Shown: positions 16,335-25,706 of the stretch, in pieces
Numbering within the stretch: the first letter of the stretch is position 1
Layout of the letters: each line of letters starts with the position of its first letter
Assembly: GCF_020165855.1 (NCBI RefSeq)
Contig: NZ_JAIUFY010000014.1
Location: 1 to 64,000, forward strand
Source: Celeribacter litoreus
Lineage (GTDB): Bacteria > Pseudomonadota > Alphaproteobacteria > Rhodobacterales > Rhodobacteraceae
DNA length: 64,000 nucleotides
Direction of reading: 5' to 3'
Notes under the pieces: model-generated
Told to the model about the DNA's origin: nothing
What the model saw: only the letters and a program-made list of their open reading frames with translations
Databases searched by the model: none
Program-made: the position numbers and the translations under genes

Positions 16335-17189
16335 ATGAAATTCAAATACACGCACAGCGCAGCGGCGGTTCTGCTGGCCATCGGCCTCGCATCGCCAGCG
16401 ATGGCTGACGAAGAGGCAGAACTCGTCATCAATGACGAGATCGAGATTGTCACAAAGACAACGGCCCCTGCCCATCTTGACGGTCATCTCGACGAGATTC
16501 TGTCCGGCTGGCGCTTCCGTTCTGACGACACACAGGCCATGCAGATGGATGACTTCGATAACCCGGCGATGCTGGGGGCCGAAGCTGGTATGGAGCTGTT
16601 TGAAACGGCTTGGGGTAGTGAGGGCAAATCCTGTGCGGACTGCCACACAGATCTCGAGAGCCTCTCGCACGTGCGTCCGACCTATCCGAAATGGAATGAG
16701 GGCGCAGGCGAAGTCCGCACGATGCAGATGCAGATCAATGACTGTCTCACGGGGCGCATGGGCGCTGAAGCAGAGAAATATGACAGCAACAACATGCTGA
16801 ACCTCGAGGCGGCGCTGTCTTCTGTGGCGCGTGGTCTTCCGGTGAATGTAGCGATTGATGGTCCGGCGGCTGAGACATGGGAAAAGGGTAAAGAGATTTA
16901 CTACACCCGTTTCGGCCAGCTCGAACTGTCCTGCGCGAACTGCCATGAGCAGAACTACGGAAACATGATCCGTGCCGACCACCTGTCCCAAGGCCAGATC
17001 AACGGCTTTCCTGCCTACCGTCTGAAAAATGCCAAACTCAACGGTGTCCAAGGTCGCTTCAAAGGTTGTGTGCGTGACACGCGTGCCGAGACGTTCTCTC
17101 CGGGTTCGCCCGAGTTCATCGCGCTCGAACTCTATGTCGCGTCCCGCGGCAATGGTCTTTCGATCGAAGGTCCGTCGGTTCGTAACTGA
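16335..17189 (+). CDS. soxA: SoxA, dihaem cytochrome subunit of SoxAX
   Basis: A 284-residue exported dihaem cytochrome. The signal peptide ends AMA (about 24). Haem motifs CADCH at 100-104 and CANCH at 200-204 are present, and Cys245 in RFKGCVRDTRAE is the persulfide-forming active-site ligand. This two-haem form is the Paracoccus type. I chose ATG 16335, with GGGAGGAAAATGC before it, over ATG 16308. Confidence 0.95.
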   Translation: MKFKYTHSAAAVLLAIGLASPAMADEEAELVINDEIEIVTKTTAPAHLDGHLDEILSGWRFRSDDTQAMQMDDFDNPAMLGAEAGMELFETAWGSEGKSCADCHTDLESLSHVRPTYPKWNEGAGEVRTMQMQINDCLTGRMGAEAEKYDSNNMLNLEAALSSVARGLPVNVAIDGPAAETWEKGKEIYYTRFGQLELSCANCHEQNYGNMIRADHLSQGQINGFPAYRLKNAKLNGVQGRFKGCVRDTRAETFSPGSPEFIALELYVASRGNGLSIEGPSVRN

Positions 17190-17202
17190 TCTGATTGGAC
17201 GG

Positions 17203-17228
17203 CCCCGCTTGCTGGCGTGAGCGGGGCT
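17203..17228 (+). terminator. Hairpin between soxA and soxB
   Basis: GCCCCGCT and AGCGGGGC pair over 8 bp around a 10-base loop, followed by TTTCCTCC. It lies in the 115-base soxA-soxB gap and may partly terminate or stabilise the upstream transcript, changing the ratio of XYZA to BCD. Confidence 0.5.
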
Positions 17229-17304
17229 TTCCTCCCTCCAATATATTCAATTTTGCGCATGGGATCGTTCGACGGTTCGTGCGGCAGACAGTGGAGTAGC
17301 ATGT

Positions 17305-19002
17305 ATGCTCAATCGTCGTGATTTCCTTCAGGTCTCAATGGCCGCTTCCGCCCTCGTCGGGGCGTCCGGTTTCGGAAACTGGGCCCGTCTCGCCGCCCAA
17401 CAGGCCCTCACTCAGGACCAACTTCTCGAGTTTGATACCTTTGGAAACGTCTCCCTGATCCACGTGACGGACATCCATGCCCAGCTCAAGCCGATCTATT
17501 TCCGTGAGCCGTCGATCAACCTCGGGGTAGGGGAGAACAAGGGCGCGGTGCCGCACGTGACCGGAGCGGACTTCCGCAAGCTCTACGGCGTTGAGGACGG
17601 GTCCCCCTATCACTACGCTCTGTCCTCTGGCGACTTCTCAGCGCTTGGCAAAGCCTATGGCAAGGTCGGCGGTCTCGACCGTGTGGCAACTGTGATCAAC
17701 TCGATCCGCGCGGCGCGTCCGGATGCTCTGCTCCTCGATGGTGGTGACACATGGCACGGCTCCTACACCTGCTACCACACTGAAGGGCAGGACATGGTCA
17801 ATGTCATGAACGCGCTCAAGCCGGATGCGATGACCTTCCACTGGGAATTCACCCTCGGGTCCGACCGTGTGCGTGAGGTCGTCGCTGAGCTGCCGTTTGC
17901 CGCTCTGGGTGCGAACATCTTTGACGCGGAGTGGGATGAACCGGCCGAAGATTTCGAACCCTACAAGTTCTTCGAGCGTGGCGGCGTGAAGATTGCCGTT
18001 ATTGGTCAAGCCTTCCCCTACATGCCGATTGCAAACCCCGGCTGGATGTTCCCTGAATACTCCTTCGGTATCCGCACCGAGCGGATGCAGGAAGTCGTAG
18101 ACGAAGTGCGCGGCATGGGTGCGGAACTCGTGGTTCTGCTGTCCCACAATGGCTTCGACGTGGACAAGAAAATGGCATCCCTCGTCACGGGGATCGACGT
18201 CGTTCTGTCCGGCCACACCCACGATGCGCTGCCGGAACCGGTTCTCGTTGGTGACACGATCATCATCGCTTCCGGCTCCAACGGCAAGTTCGTGTCCCGC
18301 GTCGATCTCGACGTGCGCGATGGTCGCATGATGGGCTTCCGCCACAAATTGATCCCGATCTTCTCCGACGTGATCGAGCCGGACAAAGAGGTTGCAGCCC
18401 TGATTGATGAGCAGCGCGCGCCCTATGTGGACGCGATGTCCGAAGTCATCGGAGAAACCGACAGCCTTCTCTACCGCCGCGGTAACTTCAACGGCACATG
18501 GGATGACCTGATCTGTGACGCGCTTCTCAGTGAGCGTGAGGCCGATATCGCCATGTCTCCGGGCGTGCGCTGGGGCCCGAGTCTTCTGCCGGGGGACAAG
18601 ATCACCCGCGAGGACATCTGGAACGCGACCTCTATGACTTATGGCAAGGCCTATCGCTCCGAGATGACCGGTGAGTTCATCCACACCATCATGGAAGACG
18701 TGGCCGACAACATCTTCAACCCTGACCCCTATTACCAACAGGGTGGAGACATGGTGCGCATGGGTGGTCTCGGCTACCGCATCGACATCACCAAGCCGCA
18801 GGGCGAGCGGATTTCCGAACTGACCCTTCTGAAAACGGGCGAGAAACTCGATCCCGCAAAATCCTACACCGTCGCGGGCTGGGCCTCTGTGAATGAGGAC
18901 ACCGAGGGGCCGCAAATTTGGGATGTCGTTGAAGACCACATCCGCACGCAAGGCACCGTCACCGTCAATCCGAACACCTCTGTCGAGGTCGTCGGCGCCT
19001 GA
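17305..19002 (+). CDS. soxB: SoxB, thiosulfohydrolase
   Basis: A 565-residue 5'-nucleotidase-superfamily enzyme with two metal ions. A twin-arginine start (NRRDFLQVS at 3-11) precedes the mature enzyme. Metal and catalytic motifs are DIHAQLKP near 54, LLDGGDTWHGSYTCYHT near 145, LLSHNGFD near 274 and LSGHTHDALPEP near 302. It hydrolyses the sulfonate group from SoxY-bound substrate, releasing sulfate. Confidence 0.96.
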   Translation: MLNRRDFLQVSMAASALVGASGFGNWARLAAQQALTQDQLLEFDTFGNVSLIHVTDIHAQLKPIYFREPSINLGVGENKGAVPHVTGADFRKLYGVEDGSPYHYALSSGDFSALGKAYGKVGGLDRVATVINSIRAARPDALLLDGGDTWHGSYTCYHTEGQDMVNVMNALKPDAMTFHWEFTLGSDRVREVVAELPFAALGANIFDAEWDEPAEDFEPYKFFERGGVKIAVIGQAFPYMPIANPGWMFPEYSFGIRTERMQEVVDEVRGMGAELVVLLSHNGFDVDKKMASLVTGIDVVLSGHTHDALPEPVLVGDTIIIASGSNGKFVSRVDLDVRDGRMMGFRHKLIPIFSDVIEPDKEVAALIDEQRAPYVDAMSEVIGETDSLLYRRGNFNGTWDDLICDALLSEREADIAMSPGVRWGPSLLPGDKITREDIWNATSMTYGKAYRSEMTGEFIHTIMEDVADNIFNPDPYYQQGGDMVRMGGLGYRIDITKPQGERISELTLLKTGEKLDPAKSYTVAGWASVNEDTEGPQIWDVVEDHIRTQGTVTVNPNTSVEVVGA

Positions 19003-19066
19003 TCCAACGCAATATGATTTGGGCCGCACGGCCCGCAACGCACAACCTCAAAAGGGAGACACGAGA

Positions 19067-20362
19067 ATGAGTGACACCCCCAATGACATCACCGGAGAAG
19101 GCCCGTCCCGCCGCGCGTTTTTGCGCGGGGCTGCGGCCACAGGTGTGGGTCTGGCAGCAACCGGCGCGTCGGCGCAATCGGGTCCTGATCCGCTGATCAC
19201 CGAGAAACAGGATTGGGCCATGGGCCTCGGCGATGGTGTCGATGCGACGCCTTATGGTCTGCCGATCAAATTCGAGGAAGACGTGATCCGCCGCAACGTG
19301 CCGTGGCTCACCGCCGATCCGATCTCGTCGATCAACTTCACGCCGATCCATGCGCTCGACGGGACGATCACGCCGCAGGGCTGTGCCTTTGAACGCCACC
19401 ACTCCGGCGCAATCGAGTTGAAGAAAGAAGACTACCGCCTGATGATCAACGGTCTCGTGGATCAGCCGCTCGTCTTCTCTTACGAAGATCTCGAACGCTT
19501 CCCGCGTGTAAACAAGACCTTCTTCCTCGAATGTGCGGCGAACACCGGCATGGAATGGGCAGGTGCCCAGCTCAATGGCTCGCAGTTCACCCACGGGATG
19601 ATCCACAATATGGAATACACCGGCGTGACGCTGCGCACCCTTCTCGAAGAGGCAGGCCTCGACGCGGCGGGCGATCTGTCGGACAAATGGGTCTATGTCG
19701 AAGGTGCGGATGCGTCCTCCAATGGTCGCTCCATCCCGATGGAGAAGGCCCTCGACGATTGTATGATCGCCTTCAAAGCCAATGGCGAAGCGCTGCGTAT
19801 GGAGCATGGCTATCCGGTGCGCCTCGTCGTTCCGGGATGGGAAGGCAACATGTGGGTCAAATGGCTCCGCCGCATCGAAGTGACGGCGCAGGCCATCGAG
19901 TCCCGTGAAGAGACGTCAAAATACACCGACACGCTCGCCGACGGCACTTCGCGCAAATGGACGTGGGTGATGGATGCGAAATCCGTTGTGACCTCTCCGA
20001 GCCCGCAAATGCCGATCAAGCACGGCAAAGGCCCGCTCGTCATTACTGGCCTCGCATGGTCCGGTCGCGGCGCGATCACCGGTGTTGATGTCTCCAAAGA
20101 CGGCGGCAAGACGTGGGAGAAAGCCCGTCTCGCAAACCCGGGTCAGCCGATGGCCCTCACGCGGTTCTATCTCGACACCACGTGGGACGGCGAAGAGATG
20201 CTGCTCCAGAGCCGTGCGCACGATGAGACGGGCTATGTTCAGCCGACCAAAGCGCAGCTGCGCGAGGTCCGCGGCGAGAACTCCGTCTATCACAACAACT
20301 GTATCCAGACATGGCATGTCAAAACCAACGGGGAGGCAGAGAATGTCGAAGTTTCTTCCTAA
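19067..20362 (+). CDS. soxC: SoxC, molybdenum subunit of sulfane dehydrogenase
   Basis: A 431-residue sulfite-oxidase-family protein. A Tat signal (PSRRAFLRGAAATG at 13-26) leads to a molybdopterin domain with the Mo-ligating Cys156 in FLECAANTG, then a dimerisation domain (from about 310, AKSVVTSPSP). Start ATG 19067 follows AAAGGGAGACACGAGA. The last 20 bases overlap the soxD start. SoxCD oxidises the SoxY-bound sulfane sulfur, so its presence means full oxidation to sulfate without sulfur globules. Confidence 0.95.
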   Translation: MSDTPNDITGEGPSRRAFLRGAAATGVGLAATGASAQSGPDPLITEKQDWAMGLGDGVDATPYGLPIKFEEDVIRRNVPWLTADPISSINFTPIHALDGTITPQGCAFERHHSGAIELKKEDYRLMINGLVDQPLVFSYEDLERFPRVNKTFFLECAANTGMEWAGAQLNGSQFTHGMIHNMEYTGVTLRTLLEEAGLDAAGDLSDKWVYVEGADASSNGRSIPMEKALDDCMIAFKANGEALRMEHGYPVRLVVPGWEGNMWVKWLRRIEVTAQAIESREETSKYTDTLADGTSRKWTWVMDAKSVVTSPSPQMPIKHGKGPLVITGLAWSGRGAITGVDVSKDGGKTWEKARLANPGQPMALTRFYLDTTWDGEEMLLQSRAHDETGYVQPTKAQLREVRGENSVYHNNCIQTWHVKTNGEAENVEVSS

Positions 20363-21410
20363 ACTCATGACGGCGACGGCTCTCGTCGCGACCTTCTCCG
20401 TGCCGGCCTTCGCCGAAGGCTTCGGTCTCGGACGAGCGGCTCTGCCTGAAGAGATCGCAGCGTGGAACCTCGACATTTCTCCGAATGGCGACGGTCTTCC
20501 GGTCGGGTCCGGCTCTGTCGAAGACGGCGAAATGATCTTTTCCGAGAACTGTGCAGTCTGTCACGGTGAATTCGCGGAAGGCGCTGGTAACTGGCCCAAG
20601 CTCGCCGGTGGTGACGGGACTCTCGCGGACAAAGACCCGCTCAAGACGGTCGGGTCCTACTGGCCTTACCTTTCGACGGTTTACGACTATGTCCGCCGCT
20701 CCATGCCATTCGGCGCCGCGCAAACCATGTCGGACGACGATGTCTACGCGATCACGGCCTATATCCTCTATTCGAACTATCTCGTCGAAGACGACTTTGT
20801 GCTCTCCAACGAGAACTTCCTCGATGTGGAAATGCCGAACGCAGAGGGTTTCATTGTCGATGATCGGGCGGAAACCGAATACACGATCTTCACGGAGGCC
20901 AACGCCTGCTACGAGAACTGTAAGGAAAACGTTGAAATCACGAAGCGTGCGACGGTTCTCGATGTGACGCCGGAGGAAGAGACCGCCGAGGCCGAACCTG
21001 CAATGGAAGAGCCTGTTGAAATGGCAGCGGCAGAGGAGGCTCCTGCCCCCGAGCCGATGGAGGAAGCGCCGATGGCAGCGTCTTTCGATGCGGCATTGGC
21101 GGCAGAGGGCGAAAACGTCTTCAAGAAGTGTAAAGCCTGTCACCAGGTCGGTGAAGACGCGAAGAACAAGACGGGTCCGGTTCTCAATGGCGTCTACGGC
21201 GCGCCGGTCGCCCATGTGGACGGGTTCAAATACTCCAATGACCTGCTCGACGCGAATGCGTCCGGTGTGGTCTGGGATGACGCGCATCTGGCAGAGTTCA
21301 TCGCGAAGCCGAAAGGCGTCTACAAAAAGACCAAGATGTCCTTTGCCGGTCTGCGCAAAGAAGAGGACGTCACAGCGGTCATTGAATATCTGAAATCAGT
21401 CTCTCAGTAA
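20343..21410 (+). CDS. soxD: SoxD, dihaem cytochrome subunit of sulfane dehydrogenase
   Basis: A 355-residue exported cytochrome. The signal peptide ends AFA (about 24). The first haem motif CAVCH is at 70-74, the second CKACH at 263-267, and an Ala/Glu/Pro-rich linker spans about 210-245. The two-haem form matches Paracoccus SoxD. It overlaps soxC by 20 bases. A terminator follows at 21424, so it is likely the last gene of the main sox transcript. Confidence 0.94.
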   Translation: MSKFLPKLMTATALVATFSVPAFAEGFGLGRAALPEEIAAWNLDISPNGDGLPVGSGSVEDGEMIFSENCAVCHGEFAEGAGNWPKLAGGDGTLADKDPLKTVGSYWPYLSTVYDYVRRSMPFGAAQTMSDDDVYAITAYILYSNYLVEDDFVLSNENFLDVEMPNAEGFIVDDRAETEYTIFTEANACYENCKENVEITKRATVLDVTPEEETAEAEPAMEEPVEMAAAEEAPAPEPMEEAPMAASFDAALAAEGENVFKKCKACHQVGEDAKNKTGPVLNGVYGAPVAHVDGFKYSNDLLDANASGVVWDDAHLAEFIAKPKGVYKKTKMSFAGLRKEEDVTAVIEYLKSVSQ

Positions 21411-21423
21411 GGTGGGGACTGGG

Positions 21424-21451
21424 AAGGGCGTCCCTCGGGGCGCCCTTTTTA
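21424..21451 (+). terminator. Rho-independent terminator after soxD
   Basis: AAGGGCG pairs with CGCCCTT, with a further C/G-rich pairing inside the loop, followed by a run of T. It lies 14 bases after the soxD stop. Confidence 0.75.
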
Positions 21452-21481
21452 TGCTATGCTGTCTCTTAGGGAGGACATGTC

Positions 21482-21913
21482 ATGAAACTTTTCAAGACTT
21501 TAGCGCTTTGCCTGATGGCCACGCCCGTATTCGCCAACGATGCCGCGATCACCTATGAGTATGACGGCACGTTCGAGGATGCGACCTTCGCCGTCGAGGA
21601 TGCGATCATCTCCAAAGGTCTCGTCATCGACTACCGCAGCCACACGGGTGAAATGCTCGAACGGACGCGTGAGGATGTCGGCTCCGACGTGGTGCTGTTC
21701 GATGGTGCGGATATCTTTCTCTTCTGTTCTGCGAAGGTCTCGCGGCAAGTGATGGAGGCCGATCCGTCCAACATCGTCTATTGTCCCTACTCGATCTACG
21801 TTGCAGATCGCGACGGCAAGGTGACCATTGGCTTCCCGAATTATCCCGAGGGGAGCATGCAAGCGGTCGAAGATTTGCTGACCGAGATTGTCGAAGAGGC
21901 AACAAGCTTCTAA
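21482..21913 (+). CDS. Exported DUF302 protein
   Basis: A 143-residue protein with a signal peptide ending VFA (about 18). The mature part matches the DUF302 pattern (DATFAVEDAIISKGLVID, then an IFLFCSAKVS strand, then IVYCPYSIYVADRDGKVTIGFPN). DUF302 proteins recur in sulfur-metabolism loci but their biochemistry is not established. Two cysteines (FLFCS, VYCPY) could take part in thiol chemistry. It sits where soxE/soxF would be in Paracoccus and is not related to them. Confidence 0.7.
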   Translation: MKLFKTLALCLMATPVFANDAAITYEYDGTFEDATFAVEDAIISKGLVIDYRSHTGEMLERTREDVGSDVVLFDGADIFLFCSAKVSRQVMEADPSNIVYCPYSIYVADRDGKVTIGFPNYPEGSMQAVEDLLTEIVEEATSF

Positions 21914-21949
21914 AACATGCGTGTCTGACCAGAAGGGGACGCGCGTCAC

Positions 21950-22606
21950 ATGGACTGGATTGATCGCTTTGAGGGGCTCGCGGGCCTTGAGCCACGGGTG
22001 CGGGAGCGTCTCGTGGCGCAATCTCAAATCGTCCATTTGCCTGAGAAGACGATCCTCTTCGGTCCGGGGAAGAGCCCTGAAAACTTGCTGCTCCTATTGG
22101 ACGGCACCGTGCGTGTTCAGCAAACGACCGAAGGCGGGCGGGAGATCGTCCTCTATCGTGTCCATGCAGGGGAAAGCTGCGTCCTGACCACCGCGTGTCT
22201 CTTGGCCTATGAGGACTACGCGGCAGAGGGCATCGCGGAGACTGAGGTCGAAGCCGTCGCCATCCCGCGCCGTGTGTTCGACGATCTCGTCGCCACGTCG
22301 CAGAATTTCCGGAATTTCGTGTTCTCGGCCTATTCGCGGCGGATCACCGACCTATTCCATGTGATCGAGGAAATCGCCTTTCAAAAGGTCGATATCCGGT
22401 TAGCGGCCAAGCTGCTGCAACTTGCGGCAGGCAAGGCGCAACTCAAAGCCACTCACGCCCAACTCGCCGCCGAATTGGGGACCGCGCGGGAAGTTATTTC
22501 GCGTCAGCTACAGGAATTCCAACGCCGCGGATGGGTGGAAACCGCGCGCGGCGTTGTCACGCTCACAGATCGCGAGGCGCTCTCCGCACTCGCGCACTCC
22601 GGCTAA
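21950..22606 (+). CDS. Crp/Fnr-family transcription regulator
   Basis: A 218-residue regulator: cyclic-nucleotide-type beta-roll (about 25-120), dimerisation helix (FRNFVFSAYSRRITDLFHVIEEIAFQKVD) and a C-terminal HTH (HAQLAAELGTAREVISRQLQEFQRRGWV). It lacks the N-terminal Fnr cysteines but has a close pair, Cys77 and Cys83 in GESCVLTTACLL, conserved in my memory of homologues near YgaP/sulfide genes. That pair could sense reactive sulfur, which is inference. It is followed tail to tail by a DUF2892 gene. Confidence 0.8.
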   Translation: MDWIDRFEGLAGLEPRVRERLVAQSQIVHLPEKTILFGPGKSPENLLLLLDGTVRVQQTTEGGREIVLYRVHAGESCVLTTACLLAYEDYAAEGIAETEVEAVAIPRRVFDDLVATSQNFRNFVFSAYSRRITDLFHVIEEIAFQKVDIRLAAKLLQLAAGKAQLKATHAQLAAELGTAREVISRQLQEFQRRGWVETARGVVTLTDREALSALAHSG

Positions 22607-22610
22607 TGCG

Positions 22611-22805
22611 TCAGCGTTTGCAGGTGTTCACGCCGATAATGGTGTAGAGCGGGCAGAAGTTGATGAGCCCTGTCACGAGCGGGATGATCCCGATCAGATA
22701 GAGCCAACGCATGGATGCGTCAGGGTTCATGAAAAAGCCCGCAATCAGGGCCAGGCCGACTACAACGCGGATGATACGGTCAATTCCGCCAACATTTTTG
22801 GTCAT
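22611..22805 (-). CDS. DUF2892 inner-membrane protein (YgaP membrane-domain type)
   Basis: A 64-residue protein starting MTKNVGGIDRIIRVVVG, with two transmembrane helices (about 10-27 and 36-52) and a CPLYTIIGVNTCK end. This is the stand-alone form of the membrane segment of the rhodanese YgaP. I chose ATG 22805, which has GGAGGATCTCC ahead. Its stop is 4 bases from the Crp/Fnr gene stop. The conserved cysteines suggest thiol or sulfane handling at the membrane. Confidence 0.8.
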   Translation of the reverse strand: MTKNVGGIDRIIRVVVGLALIAGFFMNPDASMRWLYLIGIIPLVTGLINFCPLYTIIGVNTCKR

Positions 22806-22954
22806 CGTGGAGATCCTCCAGTCATTGAAATACGATTTTCCAATCGCATCATCATATGCGCATGAAAAACCTGTCTTTGATCTTACCCCGAAAATTTGCA
22901 CAGCCCTAGGATTGCATGCCCGAGATACCAAACGTCGGCGCCGGATACGAAAAA

Positions 22955-22976
22955 GGGCCCGCTATGGAGCGGGCCC
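22955..22976 (-). terminator. Rho-independent terminator of mmsA
   Basis: GGGCCCGC and GCGGGCCC form an 8-bp stem with a 6-base loop; on the minus strand it is followed by TTTTTCG. It lies 27 bases after the mmsA stop. Confidence 0.8.
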
Positions 22977-23002
22977 AACGTAATCAGTGGGGGGAGAACT
23001 AA

Positions 23003-24502
23003 TCAGTCGATGGCTTTGAAGTTCAGTGCCACGCCGTCTTTGATGCCGGAGAACCAGCGGGCGGAGACTTTCTTCGTCTTGGTGTAGAACTTGAACGCGT
23101 CCGGTCCGTATTGATCGAGATCGCCGAAGGCCGATTTCTTCCAACCACCGAAGGAGTAGTAGGAGAGCGGAACCGGGATCGGGAAGTTGACGCCAACCAT
23201 GCCGACTTCGACACGGTTCACAAAGTCACGGGCCACATCGCCGTCACCGGTGTAGATTGCGGTGCCGTTGCCGTATTGGTTGTCGAGGATGAGCTGAAGC
23301 GCATCGTCGTAGCTGTCTTTGCGCACCATCGAGAGAACCGGACCAAAGATCTCTTCTTTGTAGATGTCCATATCCGGCGTGACGTCGTCGAAGAGGGTCG
23401 GGCCAACGAAGTAGCCTTCTTCATAGCCCTGAATTTTCAGGCCGCGACCATCGGTTACGAGTGTTGCGCCTTGCTCCACGCCGGAGTCGATCAGACCTTC
23501 AATGCGAGCTTTCGCCTGTGCGGTGATGACCGGACCGAGATCAACATCGTCGCCACCGGTGTAAGGCGCAACTTTGAGTTTTTCGATTTTCGGTACGAGG
23601 CGTTCGATCAGAGCGTCTGCGGTCTCTTTTCCAACCGGAACAGCGACGGAGATCGCCATGCAGCGTTCGCCAGCAGCGCCATAGCCTGCGCCGATGAGTG
23701 CGTCGGCCGCTTTGTCCATGTCTGCGTCGGGCATGATGATCATGTGGTTCTTCGCACCACCGAAGCACTGGGCGCGTTTACCGTTGGTGGCGGCGCGACC
23801 GTAGATATACTGCGCAATCGGGGTGGAGCCGACGAAGCCAACCGCCTGGATCGTATCGTTATCGAGGATTGCGTCCACAGCTTCTTTATCGCCGTGCACA
23901 ACCTGCAGAACGCCGTCCGGAAGACCGGCTTCTTTGAAGATTTCAGCGAGCATCAGGGAGGTCATCGGAGTGCGCTCCGACGGCTTCAGGATCATTGCGT
24001 TGCCGGATGCGATGGCCGGAGACATTTTCCAGAGCGGGATCATCGCAGGGAAGTTGAACGGCGTGATGCCTGCTACAACGCCGAGCGGCTGACGCATGGA
24101 GTAAAGGTCGATGCCGGTGCCTGCGTCGGCGGTGTATTCGCCTTTGATCAGGGACGGTGTGCCCATGCAGACCTCGACCACTTCGAGGCCGCGCTGCACG
24201 TCGCCTTTCGCGTCGGGGATGGTTTTGCCGTGCTCACGGGAGAGACACTCTGCGAGGCGGTCCATGTTTTCGTTGATGAGGGCGCCGAACTTCATGAAGA
24301 CGCGCGCGCGGCGCTGCGGGTTCACCTGAGCCCATTCTTTCTGGGCGATTGCTGCGCGTTCAACAGCCGCGTCCAGTTCGGCGGGCGTTGCCAGCGGAAC
24401 CTTTGCGATCACTTCGCCCGTTGCCGGGTTGCGGACTTTCGAAAAGCGGCCAGAGGTGCCTGCGACCAGCTTGCCGTCGATAAAATGCTTGAGCTCTTCC
24501 AT
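23003..24502 (-). CDS. mmsA: CoA-acylating methylmalonate-semialdehyde dehydrogenase
   Basis: A 499-residue aldehyde dehydrogenase. The active-site cysteine lies in YGAAGERCMAISV (about 285), with the NAD-binding FVGSTPIAQYIYGRA near 225 and the characteristic ITPFNFPAMIPLWKMSPAIASGNAMILKPS-type region around 143-172. It turns methylmalonate semialdehyde to propionyl-CoA in valine catabolism and also acts on malonate semialdehyde in inositol catabolism. GGAGGATCTCTA precedes the start. It is divergent from a LysR gene that probably regulates it. Confidence 0.92.
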   Translation of the reverse strand: MEELKHFIDGKLVAGTSGRFSKVRNPATGEVIAKVPLATPAELDAAVERAAIAQKEWAQVNPQRRARVFMKFGALINENMDRLAECLSREHGKTIPDAKGDVQRGLEVVEVCMGTPSLIKGEYTADAGTGIDLYSMRQPLGVVAGITPFNFPAMIPLWKMSPAIASGNAMILKPSERTPMTSLMLAEIFKEAGLPDGVLQVVHGDKEAVDAILDNDTIQAVGFVGSTPIAQYIYGRAATNGKRAQCFGGAKNHMIIMPDADMDKAADALIGAGYGAAGERCMAISVAVPVGKETADALIERLVPKIEKLKVAPYTGGDDVDLGPVITAQAKARIEGLIDSGVEQGATLVTDGRGLKIQGYEEGYFVGPTLFDDVTPDMDIYKEEIFGPVLSMVRKDSYDDALQLILDNQYGNGTAIYTGDGDVARDFVNRVEVGMVGVNFPIPVPLSYYSFGGWKKSAFGDLDQYGPDAFKFYTKTKKVSARWFSGIKDGVALNFKAID

Positions 24503-24578
24503 TAGAGATCCTCCTGTTTGACCGGCACTCTAGTCTTGCGTTTTTGTCTAAAAAAGATCGAATTTTCCAAAAACATTT

Positions 24579-24590
24579 TGCAATTTTGCA
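24579..24590. promoter_or_regulatory. Candidate LysR operator between mmsA and lysR
   Basis: TGCAA-TT-TTGCA is a perfect short palindrome inside an AT-rich stretch (ATTTTGCAATTTTGCAT), 77 bases ahead of mmsA and 74 ahead of the divergent regulator gene. The position fits a shared control site. Confidence 0.4.
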
Positions 24591-24663
24591 TGTCCTCACG
24601 CAAGTAAGCTTACGGTCTTATGGCGCCCGCAAGATTTGAGCGACGGCCAAGGGAGGAAAGAAA

Positions 24664-25560
24664 ATGTCGACGAACTGGGATGACCTTCGGGTGTTTCTCG
24701 CGGTTGCCCGCACAGAGAGCCTCTCCGGCGCGGGCAAGCAGCTGCGGATTGACCCTGCTACCGTTGGGCGGCGTATCAGTCGTTTGGAAGAGGCGCTCGG
24801 GGTGACACTCTTTGCGAAGTCGCCGCAGGGGTATGAGTTGACCCGTGATGGCGGACGATTGCTCGAACATGCGGAACGTGCTGAGCAATCCGTTTTTCTC
24901 GGGACCGAGGCTCTCAGCAACGAAGGGGACAGCCTCAGCGGTGTGATCCGCGTGGGGGCACCGGACGGGGCCGCCAACTACGTCCTGCCGCGGGTCATCG
25001 CCCGAATCGTGGAGCTGCACCCCGCTCTGAACGTGCAAATCATCGCCCATCCACGCCTGTTCAACCTGTCAAAGAGGGAAGTCGACGTTGTTGTGAGCGT
25101 TTCACTGCCGACGTCGGGGCGTGTGCTCGTGCAGAAAATCACCGATTACCACCTCTCCTTGGCCGCGATGGATTGGTATCTGAAAAAACACGCGCCAATC
25201 ACGGATATTAGCTCTCTCGCCCCGCACAAGATCATTGGCTATGTGCCAGATCTGATTTTCGATAAGGAATTGGATTATCTGGAGGAAATCGGCGTAAACC
25301 GCGTTGATTTCTCATCTAATTCCGTCTCGGTGCAGCTCAATATGATCCGCGCCGGGCTCGGGTTGGGAATCGTTCACGACTTTTGTCTGCCCTATGTTTC
25401 GCAGATGCAGCGCGTGATGCCGGAAACCATCCGTTTACATCGGAGCTTCTACCTTGTGCGCCATGAAGACGACCGAAAAGTCGAACGTCTGGGCCGTTTT
25501 TGTGATCTTTTCGCGAAAACCATGCGCGAAGTTGTGGGTCAACTCGAAGCTGACGCTTGA
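24664..25560 (+). CDS. LysR-family transcription regulator
   Basis: A 298-residue LysR protein. The HTH region is WDDLRVFLAVARTESLSGAG followed by RIDPATVGRRISRLEEALG. This 'DPATVGRR' form is common in alphaproteobacterial regulators of dehydrogenase genes. The effector domain spans about 90-290. GGGAGGAAAGAAA precedes the start. Divergent from mmsA, so control of mmsA is likely, effector unknown. Confidence 0.82.
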   Translation: MSTNWDDLRVFLAVARTESLSGAGKQLRIDPATVGRRISRLEEALGVTLFAKSPQGYELTRDGGRLLEHAERAEQSVFLGTEALSNEGDSLSGVIRVGAPDGAANYVLPRVIARIVELHPALNVQIIAHPRLFNLSKREVDVVVSVSLPTSGRVLVQKITDYHLSLAAMDWYLKKHAPITDISSLAPHKIIGYVPDLIFDKELDYLEEIGVNRVDFSSNSVSVQLNMIRAGLGLGIVHDFCLPYVSQMQRVMPETIRLHRSFYLVRHEDDRKVERLGRFCDLFAKTMREVVGQLEADA

Positions 25561-25706
25561 CAGATTGTCGCAGGAAGTGAACGCTCACATAGAGGAGTGC
25601 GAATGCGATTGGGAGGTCGCGTCGCGTATTTAAGCGTAAGAACAGAAGGTTGGCCGTTTTTCGGTTCGTCTCTTCTGTTCGGTCGGGTCAATCCAAGGGA
25701 GGAAAT

